64,000 nucleotides of DNA from Rhizobium sp. S152 (GTDB lineage: Bacteria; Pseudomonadota; Alphaproteobacteria; Rhizobiales; Rhizobiaceae). The stretch spans positions 124,001 through 188,000 of the forward strand of contig NZ_JAUDRZ010000004.1 in assembly GCF_030380735.1 (NCBI RefSeq), written 5' to 3'. The notes below the pieces were generated by a model. The model was given only the letters and a program-made list of their open reading frames with translations, was not told the origin of the DNA and ran no database searches. The position numbers were made by a program, and so were the translations under genes. This document shows, in pieces, positions 1-7,437 of this stretch (position 1 is its first letter; every line of letters begins with the position of its first letter).

Positions 1-349
1 CCGCGTCTACGGCACCAAGGGCGGCATCGAATGGGTGCAGGCCGATCCGAACTATCTCTGGTTCACGCCGTTCGGTGAGCCGAAGCGGCTGATCACCCGC
101 AACGGCGCCGGCTCTGGTGCTGCCGCCGCTCGCGTCTCGCGCATTCCGTCCGGTCATCCCGAAGGCTATCTCGAAGCCTTTGCGACGATCTACACGGAAG
201 CCGCGCATGCCATCAACGCTCACAAGGCCGGCAAGGCGGTTGACAAGGCCGTGGTGTATCCGACGGTGGATGACGGCGTGAAGGGCGTCGCCTTCGTGGA
301 TGCCTGCGTGGCGTCGTCGAAGAAGAATGGGGCCTGGGTTAAGGTGTAA
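1..349 (+). CDS. Gfo/Idh/MocA family oxidoreductase, C-terminal part
   Basis: The gene enters from the left edge in frame 2 and only about 115 C-terminal residues are present. The segment carries the G-x-K/E-GG-I/L-x-W stretch, then LWFTPFGEP and HPEGYLEAFA, as in the C-terminal beta-sheet domain of sugar and inositol dehydrogenases of the Gfo/Idh/MocA family. These cytoplasmic enzymes use NAD(P) in the N-terminal Rossmann domain, which lies outside the window, so substrate cannot be inferred. In rhizobia such genes usually sit in ABC sugar-transport operons, but the upstream context is not visible. The stop is TAA at 347-349, followed by a palindromic repeat. Confidence 0.85.
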   Translation, partial: RVYGTKGGIEWVQADPNYLWFTPFGEPKRLITRNGAGSGAAAARVSRIPSGHPEGYLEAFATIYTEAAHAINAHKAGKAVDKAVVYPTVDDGVKGVAFVDACVASSKKNGAWVKV

Positions 350-365
350 AATAGCGCGGCCAGAA

Positions 366-480
366 CCTGCGGCGCCCTCATTCGGCTGCCGCCACCTTCT
401 CCCCAGCGGGGAGAAGAAACGCGTGGCAGGCGGCTCGCTCCCCCTCTCCCCTCGGGGAGAGGGTAGGGTGAGGGGGCTGT
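366..480. repeat. GC-rich palindromic intergenic repeat (copy 1)
   Basis: Two perfect hairpins lie between the oxidoreductase and the DoxX gene: CTTCTCCCC/GGGGAGAAG (396-404 with 408-416) and CCCTCTCCCC/GGGGAGAGGG (442-451 with 454-463). The layout resembles dispersed palindromic elements common in rhizobial intergenic DNA. It may also act as a bidirectional terminator between the two convergent genes. Confidence 0.6.
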
Positions 481-510
481 TTGCTCCGCCGCCCGCTTTT
501 CATCAACCAA

Positions 511-918
511 TCAAGCCGCAACAACACCCTGCTTGCGCTTCAGCATCGCATCGACGCTGAACGGGCCGGCGCCGGCGGCGACGATGTAGAGGAAGACGAA
601 GCAGAAGACGATGGCGGCGCTGCCGCCGTTCTGCGCCGGGAAGAAGCTTTTCGACGCGTGACCGATGAAATAGGCGAAAGCCATCAGACCGGATAGCACG
701 AAGGCTGCGGCGCGGGTCTTGAAGCCGATCAGGACAAGGAAGCCGAGCGTCAGCTCAAGCAGGCCGGCGATCCAGGGGAGCGAGCCGATCTCGGGCACGC
801 GTTCGGCGGCCGGAAAATGCAGGATCTTCTGCGTGCCGAAGCTGAAGAGCACGAGCGCGGAAACGATGCGCAGCAGGCTGAGCAGCGCCGGCTGCAGGGC
901 GTGGATCGAAGCGAACAT
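511..918 (-). CDS. DoxX family membrane protein
   Basis: A 135-residue protein with four predicted membrane helices, typical in size for the DoxX family. The first helix holds the LLRIVSALVLFSFGTQKI segment and later helices hold the GLLELTLGFLVLIGFKTRAAA pattern of DoxX proteins. The start at 918 is preferred over 978 because GAAAGG sits just upstream of the 918 ATG and the upstream 20 residues do not look like family sequence. DoxX proteins are inner-membrane proteins tied to thiosulfate or thiol oxidation or redox stress, but the role is often unproved. It converges on the preceding oxidoreductase and appears monocistronic. Confidence 0.85.
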   Translation of the reverse strand: MFASIHALQPALLSLLRIVSALVLFSFGTQKILHFPAAERVPEIGSLPWIAGLLELTLGFLVLIGFKTRAAAFVLSGLMAFAYFIGHASKSFFPAQNGGSAAIVFCFVFLYIVAAGAGPFSVDAMLKRKQGVVAA

Positions 919-1017
919 GAAAGACCTTTCGTGAGGAAAACTGCCCGAAGCCTTTAGCCACGGCTTCGGCAATGACAATTCACGAGTTCTGACATCGGCG
1001 TTATTGGAGCACGCTCC

Positions 1018-1989
1018 TCACCCACACAGCGCCCGCAGGAACCGCCGCAGCTTCTCACGTAACGCATAGTTCTGCTCCATCATGCCGGGATAATCGAAAT
1101 GACCGGCGTCGAGCACGAAAATCTCGTTTTCCCTTGATGCCGGGAGCGCGTTGGCGACGGCGAATTGGCAGGGCGGCGCCACGGCCGGGTCGAAGAGGGC
1201 GGGGGCGACGAGCATGGGGACGGTGATGCGGGCGGCTGCGGTCGCTGCGTCGAAGAGGCGGAGGTGTTCGAGCACGCCTTCATGCGTTTTCGCGTAGGTC
1301 TGGGCGGAATCGGCGCTGCCGACCGTCGGCAGCGTCAGCCATCGGGCACGGTCGCCGAAGGTAGGGACGACGAGATGGCCCCTCGATATGCGGGGATCGA
1401 AAGGAATGCCGAGCGCGCCGATGCCGCCGCCGAAACTGGCGCCGACATAGCCGATATGGCCCTCCAGCCAGGGATAGAGGGCAAGCAGTGTCGAGACGCC
1501 AAGCCAGAGATCCTCGACGCAGCCGCCGATGACATAGTTGTCGGGTTCGTCGATATCATGCAGCACATGGCCGGGTGCGTCGGGCGGGATCGGCGGATGC
1601 CGGCTTTTCGACATGCCGCGAAAGCAGGGGAAGAGCAGCGCGGTCTCCTCCACCGGCTGGTCGAAATCCGGCGCATCACGACCGCCATAGCCGTGACCGA
1701 CGATGACGCCGCGCCTGATCGTTCCCTTGCGCGGCAGCAACAGCCAGCCGCCGATCGCGACGCCGCCGGTGGAACTGTAGGTGACGTCGAGGACGTGCCA
1801 GGCGGGGTGGGTGAGTTCGCTTTTGCTTACCTTTGGCTGCGGATCGGTGGTGATCGCCCGCTCGTAGCGCTTTTTCCAGAAAGCATCGAAACTTGGTGGA
1901 GCGGGCGGCGGGGTGATGGCGCGCAACGTGTCGAGCGTCATGCCGTAGGTGGGGTCGAAGGGGAAGGGGTGCGTCTTGGGGATGCTCAT
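1018..1989 (-). CDS. Acetylxylan esterase-like alpha/beta hydrolase
   Basis: A 323-residue protein of the AXE1 / cephalosporin-C deacetylase type. It shows an oxyanion-region motif VGHGYGGRD, the nucleophile elbow G-A-S-F-G-G-G (Ser within GASFGG), and a C-terminal DAGHFDYPG segment carrying the likely catalytic His. The family removes acetyl groups from xylan, xylo-oligosaccharides or other small esters, and many members are cytoplasmic. No signal peptide is visible. The start MSIPKTHPF places the conserved DPTYGMTLDTLR region at the N-terminus as expected. The precise ester substrate is unknown. A palindromic repeat region separates it from the divergent beta-glucosidase. Confidence 0.85.
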   Translation of the reverse strand: MSIPKTHPFPFDPTYGMTLDTLRAITPPPAPPSFDAFWKKRYERAITTDPQPKVSKSELTHPAWHVLDVTYSSTGGVAIGGWLLLPRKGTIRRGVIVGHGYGGRDAPDFDQPVEETALLFPCFRGMSKSRHPPIPPDAPGHVLHDIDEPDNYVIGGCVEDLWLGVSTLLALYPWLEGHIGYVGASFGGGIGALGIPFDPRISRGHLVVPTFGDRARWLTLPTVGSADSAQTYAKTHEGVLEHLRLFDAATAAARITVPMLVAPALFDPAVAPPCQFAVANALPASRENEIFVLDAGHFDYPGMMEQNYALREKLRRFLRALCG

Positions 1990-2359
1990 GGGGAAGTTGT
2001 TTCGCGGAAATCGGGGGATTGCAAGGCGAGAGGGAAGGTGAGTTCGTGTTGGCGGAAAAAGACCCCTCCCCGACCCCTCCCCACAAGGGGGAGGGGCTCG
2101 CTGGGCGCACTCTCTCCGCCAAATTGAAGCCTCTCAACGATCGCCAACGAGAAGAGGGTGGCACAGAGGACGCCACGGGTTAGCCCTCCCCCTTGTGGGC
2201 AGGGGTTGGGGAGGGGACTTGCTTTTTGTCTCAGAGACGGCTTTCACCGCCGGCCCAACCCACTCCCTGAAACGTTGCAGTTCTGTCATATCGGCTCTGT
2301 ACAACATCGGTCCGCTTGGCTAAACCGCCGTGGAAAAACACGAAGAACGGGATTTCCAG
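1990..2359. other. Intergenic region upstream of beta-glucosidase
   Basis: This 370-bp stretch separates two divergent genes. It holds the inverted repeat pair described separately and otherwise no convincing gene. Promoters for both flanking genes must lie here or within the repeat edges. I could not pick a clear -35/-10 pair. Confidence 0.6.
2061..2224. repeat. Inverted pair of GC-rich palindromic repeats (copy 2)
   Basis: Two related arms, 2061-2100 and about 2182-2224, are inverted relative to each other and share the CCCCTCCCC-(A)CAAGGGGGAGGGG core. Each arm is itself partly palindromic. They surround about 80 bp that I could not assign. The core recurs near 12.9, 33.15 and 39.55 kb. 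Confidence 0.7.
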
Positions 2360-3748
2360 ATGATCGATGCGAAGACGCTTGACGCCAAGGCCCTAGCCAC
2401 CCGCTTTCCCGGCGATTTCACCTTCGGCGTGGCGACGGCAGCCTTTCAGATCGAAGGCGCGTCGAAGGCCGATGGCCGCAAGCCGTCGATCTGGGATGCC
2501 TTCTGCAACATGCCGGGCCGGGTCTTCAATCGCGACAATGGCGACGTCGCCTGCGATCACTATAACCGCCTCGACGAGGATCTCGATCTCATCCAGTCGC
2601 TCGGCGTCGAGGCCTATCGCTTCTCGATCGCCTGGCCGCGCATCATTCCAGATGGTACCGGGCCGGTGAACGAGAAGGGGCTCGATTTCTATGATCGCCT
2701 CGTCGACGGCTGCAAGGCACGGGGTATCAAGACCTTCGCGACGCTCTATCACTGGGATCTGCCGCTGCTCTTGGCCGGCGATGGCGGCTGGACGGCGCGG
2801 TCGACGGCCTATGCCTACCAGCGCTACGCCAAGACGGTGATGGCGCGTCTCGGCGACCGTCTCGACAGCGTCGCAACCTTCAACGAGCCATGGTGCATCG
2901 TCTGGCTCAGCCATCTCTACGGCATCCACGCGCCGGGCGAGCGCAACATGCAGGCAGCGCTGCACGCCATGCATCACATGAACCTCGCCCATGGCCTCGG
3001 CGTCGAGGCGATCCGTTCGGAAGCGCCGAACGTGCCTGTCGGCCTCGTGCTCAACGCCATGTCGGTCATCCCGGGTTCCGACAGTGCCGCCGATCAGGCC
3101 GCCGGCGAGCGGGCGCACCAGTTCCACAACGGCGCCTTCTTCGATCCCGTCTTCAAGGGCGAGTATCCGAAGGAGTTCCTGGAAGCGCTTGGAGACCGCA
3201 TGCCCGTGGTCGAGGAGGGGGATCTTGCTGTTATCAGCCAGAAGCTCGACTGGTGGGGGCTCAACTATTACACGCCGCTGCGTGTCGCCGACGATCCCAG
3301 GAAGACCGGCGATTTCCCCTGGACGGTGGACGCGCCTGTTGTCAGCGACGTAAAGACCGATATCGGCTGGGAGGTCTATGCGCCGGCGCTGAAGCATGTG
3401 GTGGAGGATCTCTACCGCCGCTACGAGCTGCCGGAATGCTACATCACCGAGAACGGCGCCTGCGACAATACCGGCATCGAAGGGGGCGTGGTCGATGACA
3501 CGATGCGGCTCGATTATTATATCCAGCATCTCGATGTCGTCGCCGATCTCATCAAGGACGGCTATCCGATGCGCGGCTATTTCGCCTGGAGCCTGATGGA
3601 CAATTTCGAGTGGGCGGAAGGCTATCGCATGCGCTTCGGCCTCGTGCATGTCGATTACGACACGCAGGTGCGCACGGTGAAGCAGAGCGGCAAATGGTAT
3701 TCGGAGCTCGCCGCGCAGTTTCCCAAGGGCAATCACAAGAGTGCCTGA
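2360..3748 (+). CDS. GH1 beta-glucosidase
   Basis: A 462-residue glycoside hydrolase family 1 enzyme. The N-terminus has FTFGVATAAFQIEGA, and the catalytic glutamates are seen in TFNEPW (acid/base, Glu176) and YITENG (nucleophile, Glu364). The C-terminal YFAWSLMDNFEWAEGY block is diagnostic. The family hydrolyses beta-glucosides or beta-galactosides by retention. No signal peptide is seen, so it should act on imported disaccharides or glycosides in the cytoplasm. The ATG at 2360 is preferred; an in-frame GTG at 2330 would add 10 residues. It stands alone with no linked transporter, and a 10-bp inverted repeat follows the stop. Confidence 0.93.
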   Translation: MIDAKTLDAKALATRFPGDFTFGVATAAFQIEGASKADGRKPSIWDAFCNMPGRVFNRDNGDVACDHYNRLDEDLDLIQSLGVEAYRFSIAWPRIIPDGTGPVNEKGLDFYDRLVDGCKARGIKTFATLYHWDLPLLLAGDGGWTARSTAYAYQRYAKTVMARLGDRLDSVATFNEPWCIVWLSHLYGIHAPGERNMQAALHAMHHMNLAHGLGVEAIRSEAPNVPVGLVLNAMSVIPGSDSAADQAAGERAHQFHNGAFFDPVFKGEYPKEFLEALGDRMPVVEEGDLAVISQKLDWWGLNYYTPLRVADDPRKTGDFPWTVDAPVVSDVKTDIGWEVYAPALKHVVEDLYRRYELPECYITENGACDNTGIEGGVVDDTMRLDYYIQHLDVVADLIKDGYPMRGYFAWSLMDNFEWAEGYRMRFGLVHVDYDTQVRTVKQSGKWYSELAAQFPKGNHKSA

Positions 3749-3769
3749 TCGCCTTAGCCCGAATTGTCT

Positions 3770-3799
3770 ATGCGGCAGGTAGATTTTTTCCTGCCGCAT
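3770..3799 (+). terminator. Inverted repeat after beta-glucosidase
   Basis: ATGCGGCAGG at 3770-3779 pairs perfectly with CCTGCCGCAT at 3790-3799 around a T-rich 10-nt loop, 22 nt after the stop. There is no clear U tract after the stem on the plus strand, so termination or 3-prime protection is inferred from the stem and position. Confidence 0.5.
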
Positions 3800-3860
3800 C
3801 GCACAAATAAAAAAACATCCCTGTCCGGTTTCAACCACCGGCGGCATAAGTTGCAGTAAC

Positions 3861-3883
3861 AGGAAAGGCGAAACGTCTTTCCT
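3861..3883 (+). promoter_or_regulatory. Hairpin in the metN upstream region
   Basis: AGGAAAGGCG and CGTCTTTCCT pair over 10 positions (one G-T) around an AAA loop, about 135 nt before metN. It does not match the SAM-II consensus as I know it. Function is unknown; it may be a leader structure or an end point for the upstream transcript. Confidence 0.35.
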
Positions 3884-4018
3884 TCCCGCCCGCAACGAAA
3901 GCCGCATCCATGTCTCGCACCCGTGATTGTCTTCGAATGTGCCGCCCGATTGGCTAATCGGCGCGATAGCGGTTATAGAACCGCCAGTTTTTGAAGACCA
4001 ACACTTGGCGAGCATGAA

Positions 4019-5146
4019 ATGACACTCCAACACCAGGCCCAACAAGACGCTGCCCATGGCGCGTCCGGCGGCCATTCCGGGCGAGAGCCAGAGGGCGCGG
4101 CGGGGGCGATCCCGATGGTCGCCTTTCAGGGCGCCGGCAAGCGCTACGGACCATCAGGCGATGGCGGTTTCACCGCGGTCGAAAAGGTCGATCTCACCGT
4201 GGCGCGCGGCGCCATCACCGGCATCATCGGCCGTTCGGGCGCCGGCAAGTCGACGCTGATCCGCATGGTCAACGGACTGGAGACGGCGACCTCAGGCAAG
4301 GTGCTCGTCGATGGCGTCGATGTCGGCGCGCTCAGCGAAGAGGGGCTTCGCGGCCTGCGCCGGCAGATCGGCATGATTTTCCAGCACTTCAACCTCTTGT
4401 CCTCGCGCACCGCCTTCGACAATGTGGCGTTGCCACTGGAGATCGCGGGTGTCGACAAGCAGACGATGCGCGCCAAGGTGGGGCCGCTGCTCGATCTCGT
4501 CGGTCTCGGCGACAAGGCGGGCAACTATCCCTCGGAGCTATCTGGCGGCCAGAAGCAACGCGTCGGCATTGCCCGCGCTCTGGCGACCGATCCGAAGCTG
4601 CTCCTCTCCGACGAGGCGACCTCGGCGCTCGATCCGGAGACGACGCAGTCGATCCTCGAACTCCTGAAGCGGATCAATGCCGAGCTCGGGCTTACCGTTC
4701 TCCTCATCACCCACGAGATGGAGGTGGTGAAGACCATTGCCAGCCACGTGGCGGTGATCGACGCCGGCCATATCGTCGAGGCAGGCCGGACCTTCGACGT
4801 CTACACAAATCCGCAGCACCAGACGACACGCACGCTGCTTGCCTCGGCGCTGAAGCTGCCCCACTGGCTGAGCTCCAGCGTCAAGCCGCAGCCGTCTGCC
4901 GGCGACCGGGTGCTGGTGCGGCTGGTGTTCTTCGGCGAGACCGCCTTCAAGCCACTGACCGGCCGGCTGGTCGCGGAACTCGGCTCCGACGTCAATATCC
5001 TCGCCGGCGCCATCGAGGAGATCGGGGGAGAGCCCTTCGGTTCGCTCGTCGTTTCCTATTCCGCCGATCCAGAGGTGATCGCGCGCGCCGACCGGTTCTA
5101 TTCGGAAACCGGCCTCAAGACGGAGGTGCTCGGCTATGTCAATTGA
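4019..5146 (+). CDS. metN: Methionine ABC transporter, ATP-binding protein MetN
   Basis: A 375-residue ATPase. Walker A is GRSGAGKST (Lys77), the Q-loop region is IFQHFNLL, the signature is LSGGQKQR, and Walker B is [12 protein letters not shown]. The C-terminal 100 residues form an NIL-type ACT-like domain that binds methionine and inhibits uptake in MetN proteins. It pairs with MetI and MetQ encoded immediately downstream, and its last codons overlap the metI start. The first about 33 residues are low-complexity and rich in Ala, Gly and Gln, so a later start near the MVAFQGAGK segment is possible. It works at the cytoplasmic face of the inner membrane to import D- or L-methionine. Confidence 0.95.
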   Translation: MTLQHQAQQDAAHGASGGHSGREPEGAAGAIPMVAFQGAGKRYGPSGDGGFTAVEKVDLTVARGAITGIIGRSGAGKSTLIRMVNGLETATSGKVLVDGVDVGALSEEGLRGLRRQIGMIFQHFNLLSSRTAFDNVALPLEIAGVDKQTMRAKVGPLLDLVGLGDKAGNYPSELSGGQKQRVGIARALATDPKLLLSDEATSALDPETTQSILELLKRINAELGLTVLLITHEMEVVKTIASHVAVIDAGHIVEAGRTFDVYTNPQHQTTRTLLASALKLPHWLSSSVKPQPSAGDRVLVRLVFFGETAFKPLTGRLVAELGSDVNILAGAIEEIGGEPFGSLVVSYSADPEVIARADRFYSETGLKTEVLGYVN

Positions 5147-5804
5147 TATGATCTACAACCTCCTCTCCAAGGCGCTGATGCAGACGCTGCAGATGGTGTT
5201 CGTCGCCGGCATCATCGGCTCTCTGATTGGCCTGCCGATCGGCGTGTTCCTGGCCACTTCAGGCAAGGGTGAGCTGTTTCCGGCGCCGAAGACCAACCGC
5301 GTGCTTGGGCTGATCGTCAACGCCGCGCGCTCGACGCCGTTCATCATCCTCGTCGTCGCCATCGTGCCCCTGACGCGCCTGCTGACGGGGACGTCGATCG
5401 GCACCTGGGCGGCGATCGTGCCGCTCACCATCGCCACCATCCCGTTCTTTGCCCGCCTGGTCGAATCCGCCATCCGCGAGATCGACAAGGGGCTGATCGA
5501 GGCGGCGCGCGCCATGGGCGCCACGCCGTTCCAGATCGTGCTCAAGGTGCTGCTGCCGGAAGCGCGGCCGAGCATCCTGATGGCGCTGACGATGACCATC
5601 GTCAGCCTGATCGGCTACTCGGCCATGGTCGGCGCCGTCGGCGGCGGCGGACTTGGCGACCTCGGCATTCGCTTCGGCTACCAGCGCTTCAACCCGGAGA
5701 TGATGGTGATCGTCGTCGCCGTGCTGATCGTGCTGGTTCAGGTGGTGCAGAGCGCGGGCGACGGGCTTGCCCGACGCTTCGACAAGCGCAACCGGAAAAA
5801 CTGA
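5136..5804 (+). CDS. metI: Methionine ABC transporter permease MetI
   Basis: A 222-residue integral membrane permease with about five membrane helices. The coupling-helix EAA loop reads [22 protein letters not shown], normal for MetI. The start ATG at 5136 lies inside the end of metN (11-bp overlap), indicating translational coupling. It forms the membrane channel of the MetNIQ importer. Length and helix pattern agree with the family. Regulation is unknown, since no SAM-responsive riboswitch was recognised upstream. Confidence 0.95.
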   Translation: MSIDMIYNLLSKALMQTLQMVFVAGIIGSLIGLPIGVFLATSGKGELFPAPKTNRVLGLIVNAARSTPFIILVVAIVPLTRLLTGTSIGTWAAIVPLTIATIPFFARLVESAIREIDKGLIEAARAMGATPFQIVLKVLLPEARPSILMALTMTIVSLIGYSAMVGAVGGGGLGDLGIRFGYQRFNPEMMVIVVAVLIVLVQVVQSAGDGLARRFDKRNRKN

Positions 5805-5847
5805 TCCCTTACCGCATACCCAATAAAAACCACCCAAGGAGACACTC

Positions 5848-6624
5848 ATGAAGAAGTTCATCATTGCCGCCGCGCTCGCTGCCTTCGCAGCCGGCTCGGC
5901 CTTCGCTGAAGACATCAAGGTCGGCGTCACGCCGGGCGAGCACGCGCAGATCATGGAAAAGGTTGCCGAGATCGCCAAGACCAAGGGTCTCAACATCGAG
6001 ATCGTCGAGTTCTCCGACTATGTCGTGCCGAACCAGGCGCTCAACGATGGCGACATCCAAGCCAACTCGTTCCAGCACCAGCCCTATCTCGACAACCAGA
6101 TCGCCGACCGCAAGTTCGATCTCGTCAGCATTGGCACGACCATCACCACCCCGATGGGCGTCTATTCCAAGAAGGTGAAGAGCCTCGACGAGCTGAAGGA
6201 AGGCGCCACCGTCGCCATCCCGAACGACCCGACAAATGGCGGTCGCGCACTGCTCGTTCTCGCCTCCAAGGGCCTGATCAAGTTCAAGGACAATCCGGGC
6301 GTCAAGGTCACCGTCGCCGACATCATCGACAATCCGAAGAAGATCGACTTCGCCGAAATCGACGCCGCGCAGCTGCCGCGCTCGCTCGATGACGTCGACG
6401 CCGCCGTCATCAACACCAACTATGCCATGGAGGCCGGCCTGCATCCGAAGACCGACGCCATCGCCATCGAAGGTGAAAAGTCGCCCTACGCCAACGTGAT
6501 CGTCGTGCGCACCGCCGACAAGGACGCGCCGTGGGCAAAGACGCTGGTCGAATCCTACCACGACGAAAGCATCCGCAAGTTCATCAACGAACAGTTCAAG
6601 GGCGCCCTGATCCCGTCCTGGTAA
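5848..6624 (+). CDS. metQ: Methionine-binding periplasmic protein MetQ
   Basis: A 258-residue NlpA/MetQ family substrate-binding protein. It has an N-terminal signal peptide ending SAFA followed by ED, with no Cys lipobox, so it is predicted to be a soluble periplasmic protein rather than a lipoprotein. Family blocks include VGVTPGEHAQI, YVVPNQALNDGDIQANSFQH and the AIPNDPTNGGRAL segment. An AAGGAG-type ribosome site precedes the ATG. It delivers methionine to MetNI, and a strong intrinsic terminator follows at 6653-6681. Confidence 0.95.
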   Translation: MKKFIIAAALAAFAAGSAFAEDIKVGVTPGEHAQIMEKVAEIAKTKGLNIEIVEFSDYVVPNQALNDGDIQANSFQHQPYLDNQIADRKFDLVSIGTTITTPMGVYSKKVKSLDELKEGATVAIPNDPTNGGRALLVLASKGLIKFKDNPGVKVTVADIIDNPKKIDFAEIDAAQLPRSLDDVDAAVINTNYAMEAGLHPKTDAIAIEGEKSPYANVIVVRTADKDAPWAKTLVESYHDESIRKFINEQFKGALIPSW

Positions 6625-6652
6625 GACCTGGTCTTATCCTTATTCGAGATGA

Positions 6653-6681
6653 AGCGGTCCGGCCCTGCCGGGCCGCTTTTT
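6653..6681 (+). terminator. Rho-independent terminator of metNIQ
   Basis: An 11-bp stem (one G-T pair) runs from 6653-6663 to 6667-6677 around a CCT loop and ends in a run of five T. It lies 28 nt after the metQ stop. Confidence 0.85.
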
Positions 6682-6718
6682 CGTTGGGGCGAATCGTCGG
6701 ATGGCGTAAGCCGGTTGC

Positions 6719-7282
6719 ATGGAACGCAAACCGCTCTTTCTCTACGCGCTCTGCGGCAGCCAGCGGGCGGCATCGACCAACCGGCTGCTGCTAGAGACTT
6801 TGCGCGATCATGCGCCGGAGGGCGTGACGATCGAGATCTGCGATCTCATCGGCGATCTGCCGATCTTCAATCCCGACCACGAGGGCGAGAATACGCCCGA
6901 TATCGTCGCGCGGTTGGGGGCGAAGATGCGCGCCGCCGATGGCGTTATCGTCGCTTGCCCCGAATATGCGCATGGACTGCCGGGTGGCCTCAAGAATGCG
7001 CTCGACTGGCTGGTGTCGCGCGATGAGGTGCCGCTCAAGCCGGTTATGATCGCGCATGCCTCGCATCGCGGCGACTTCGCGTTGGAGCAACTGACGGAGG
7101 TGCTGAAGACTATGTCCTTCCGGCTGGTCGACGAGGCTTTTCTGCGCGTGTCGTTGCTTGGGAAAATCAAGGCGGCGAGGGCGGATTCGATCGGCGAGAG
7201 CCTGCGAAATGGCGCGGTTCACCGGGCGCTTTCGGCGTTTTGCGAGGCGATCATCGCGGGAAGCGATGCGCCGCCACGGTAA
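6719..7282 (+). CDS. NADPH-dependent FMN reductase family protein
   Basis: A 187-residue flavodoxin-like oxidoreductase. The N-terminal LCGSQRAASTNRLL is the FMN phosphate loop (GS-x-R-x-x-S-x-N) and CPEYAHGLPGGLKNALDWL is the conserved P-E-Y-x-x-x-P-G-x-L-K-N-A-L-D-W motif of the NADPH:FMN reductase / azoreductase group. It should be a cytoplasmic quinone, azo or FMN reductase; the real electron acceptor is unknown. It lies between two terminated units and seems to be transcribed alone. Confidence 0.88.
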   Translation: MERKPLFLYALCGSQRAASTNRLLLETLRDHAPEGVTIEICDLIGDLPIFNPDHEGENTPDIVARLGAKMRAADGVIVACPEYAHGLPGGLKNALDWLVSRDEVPLKPVMIAHASHRGDFALEQLTEVLKTMSFRLVDEAFLRVSLLGKIKAARADSIGESLRNGAVHRALSAFCEAIIAGSDAPPR

Positions 7283-7368
7283 CCTATTGAAAATAAAAGC
7301 TATTATTTAGATTTTGAGGAGGCTTTGCCGTCCCGTGCCGACAGCTAAAAAAGATGCTGCTGATTAAT

Positions 7369-7390
7369 CGTTAAATCCGTTGTTTTAACG
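7369..7390. promoter_or_regulatory. Inverted repeat before the GGDEF-EAL gene
   Basis: CGTTAAA at 7369-7375 is mirrored by TTTAACG at 7384-7390, about 48 nt before the start. It is a possible operator or promoter-region palindrome. The spacing does not fit a CtrA box (TTAA-N7-TTAA). Confidence 0.3.
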
Positions 7391-7437
7391 GGTTTTGAAC
7401 CCTTGCTTGGCAAAGTCCGCTGATCGGGGAGCAGGGA

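Noticed and set aside
3749..4018. SAM-II riboswitch before metN
   Set aside because: I searched for the conserved pseudoknot words and did not find them; only an unrelated hairpin is present.
2393..4075. Long open frame antisense to the beta-glucosidase
   Set aside because: Composition mirrors the codon bias of the GH1 gene on the other strand; the translation has no family features. High GC content leaves long antisense frames.
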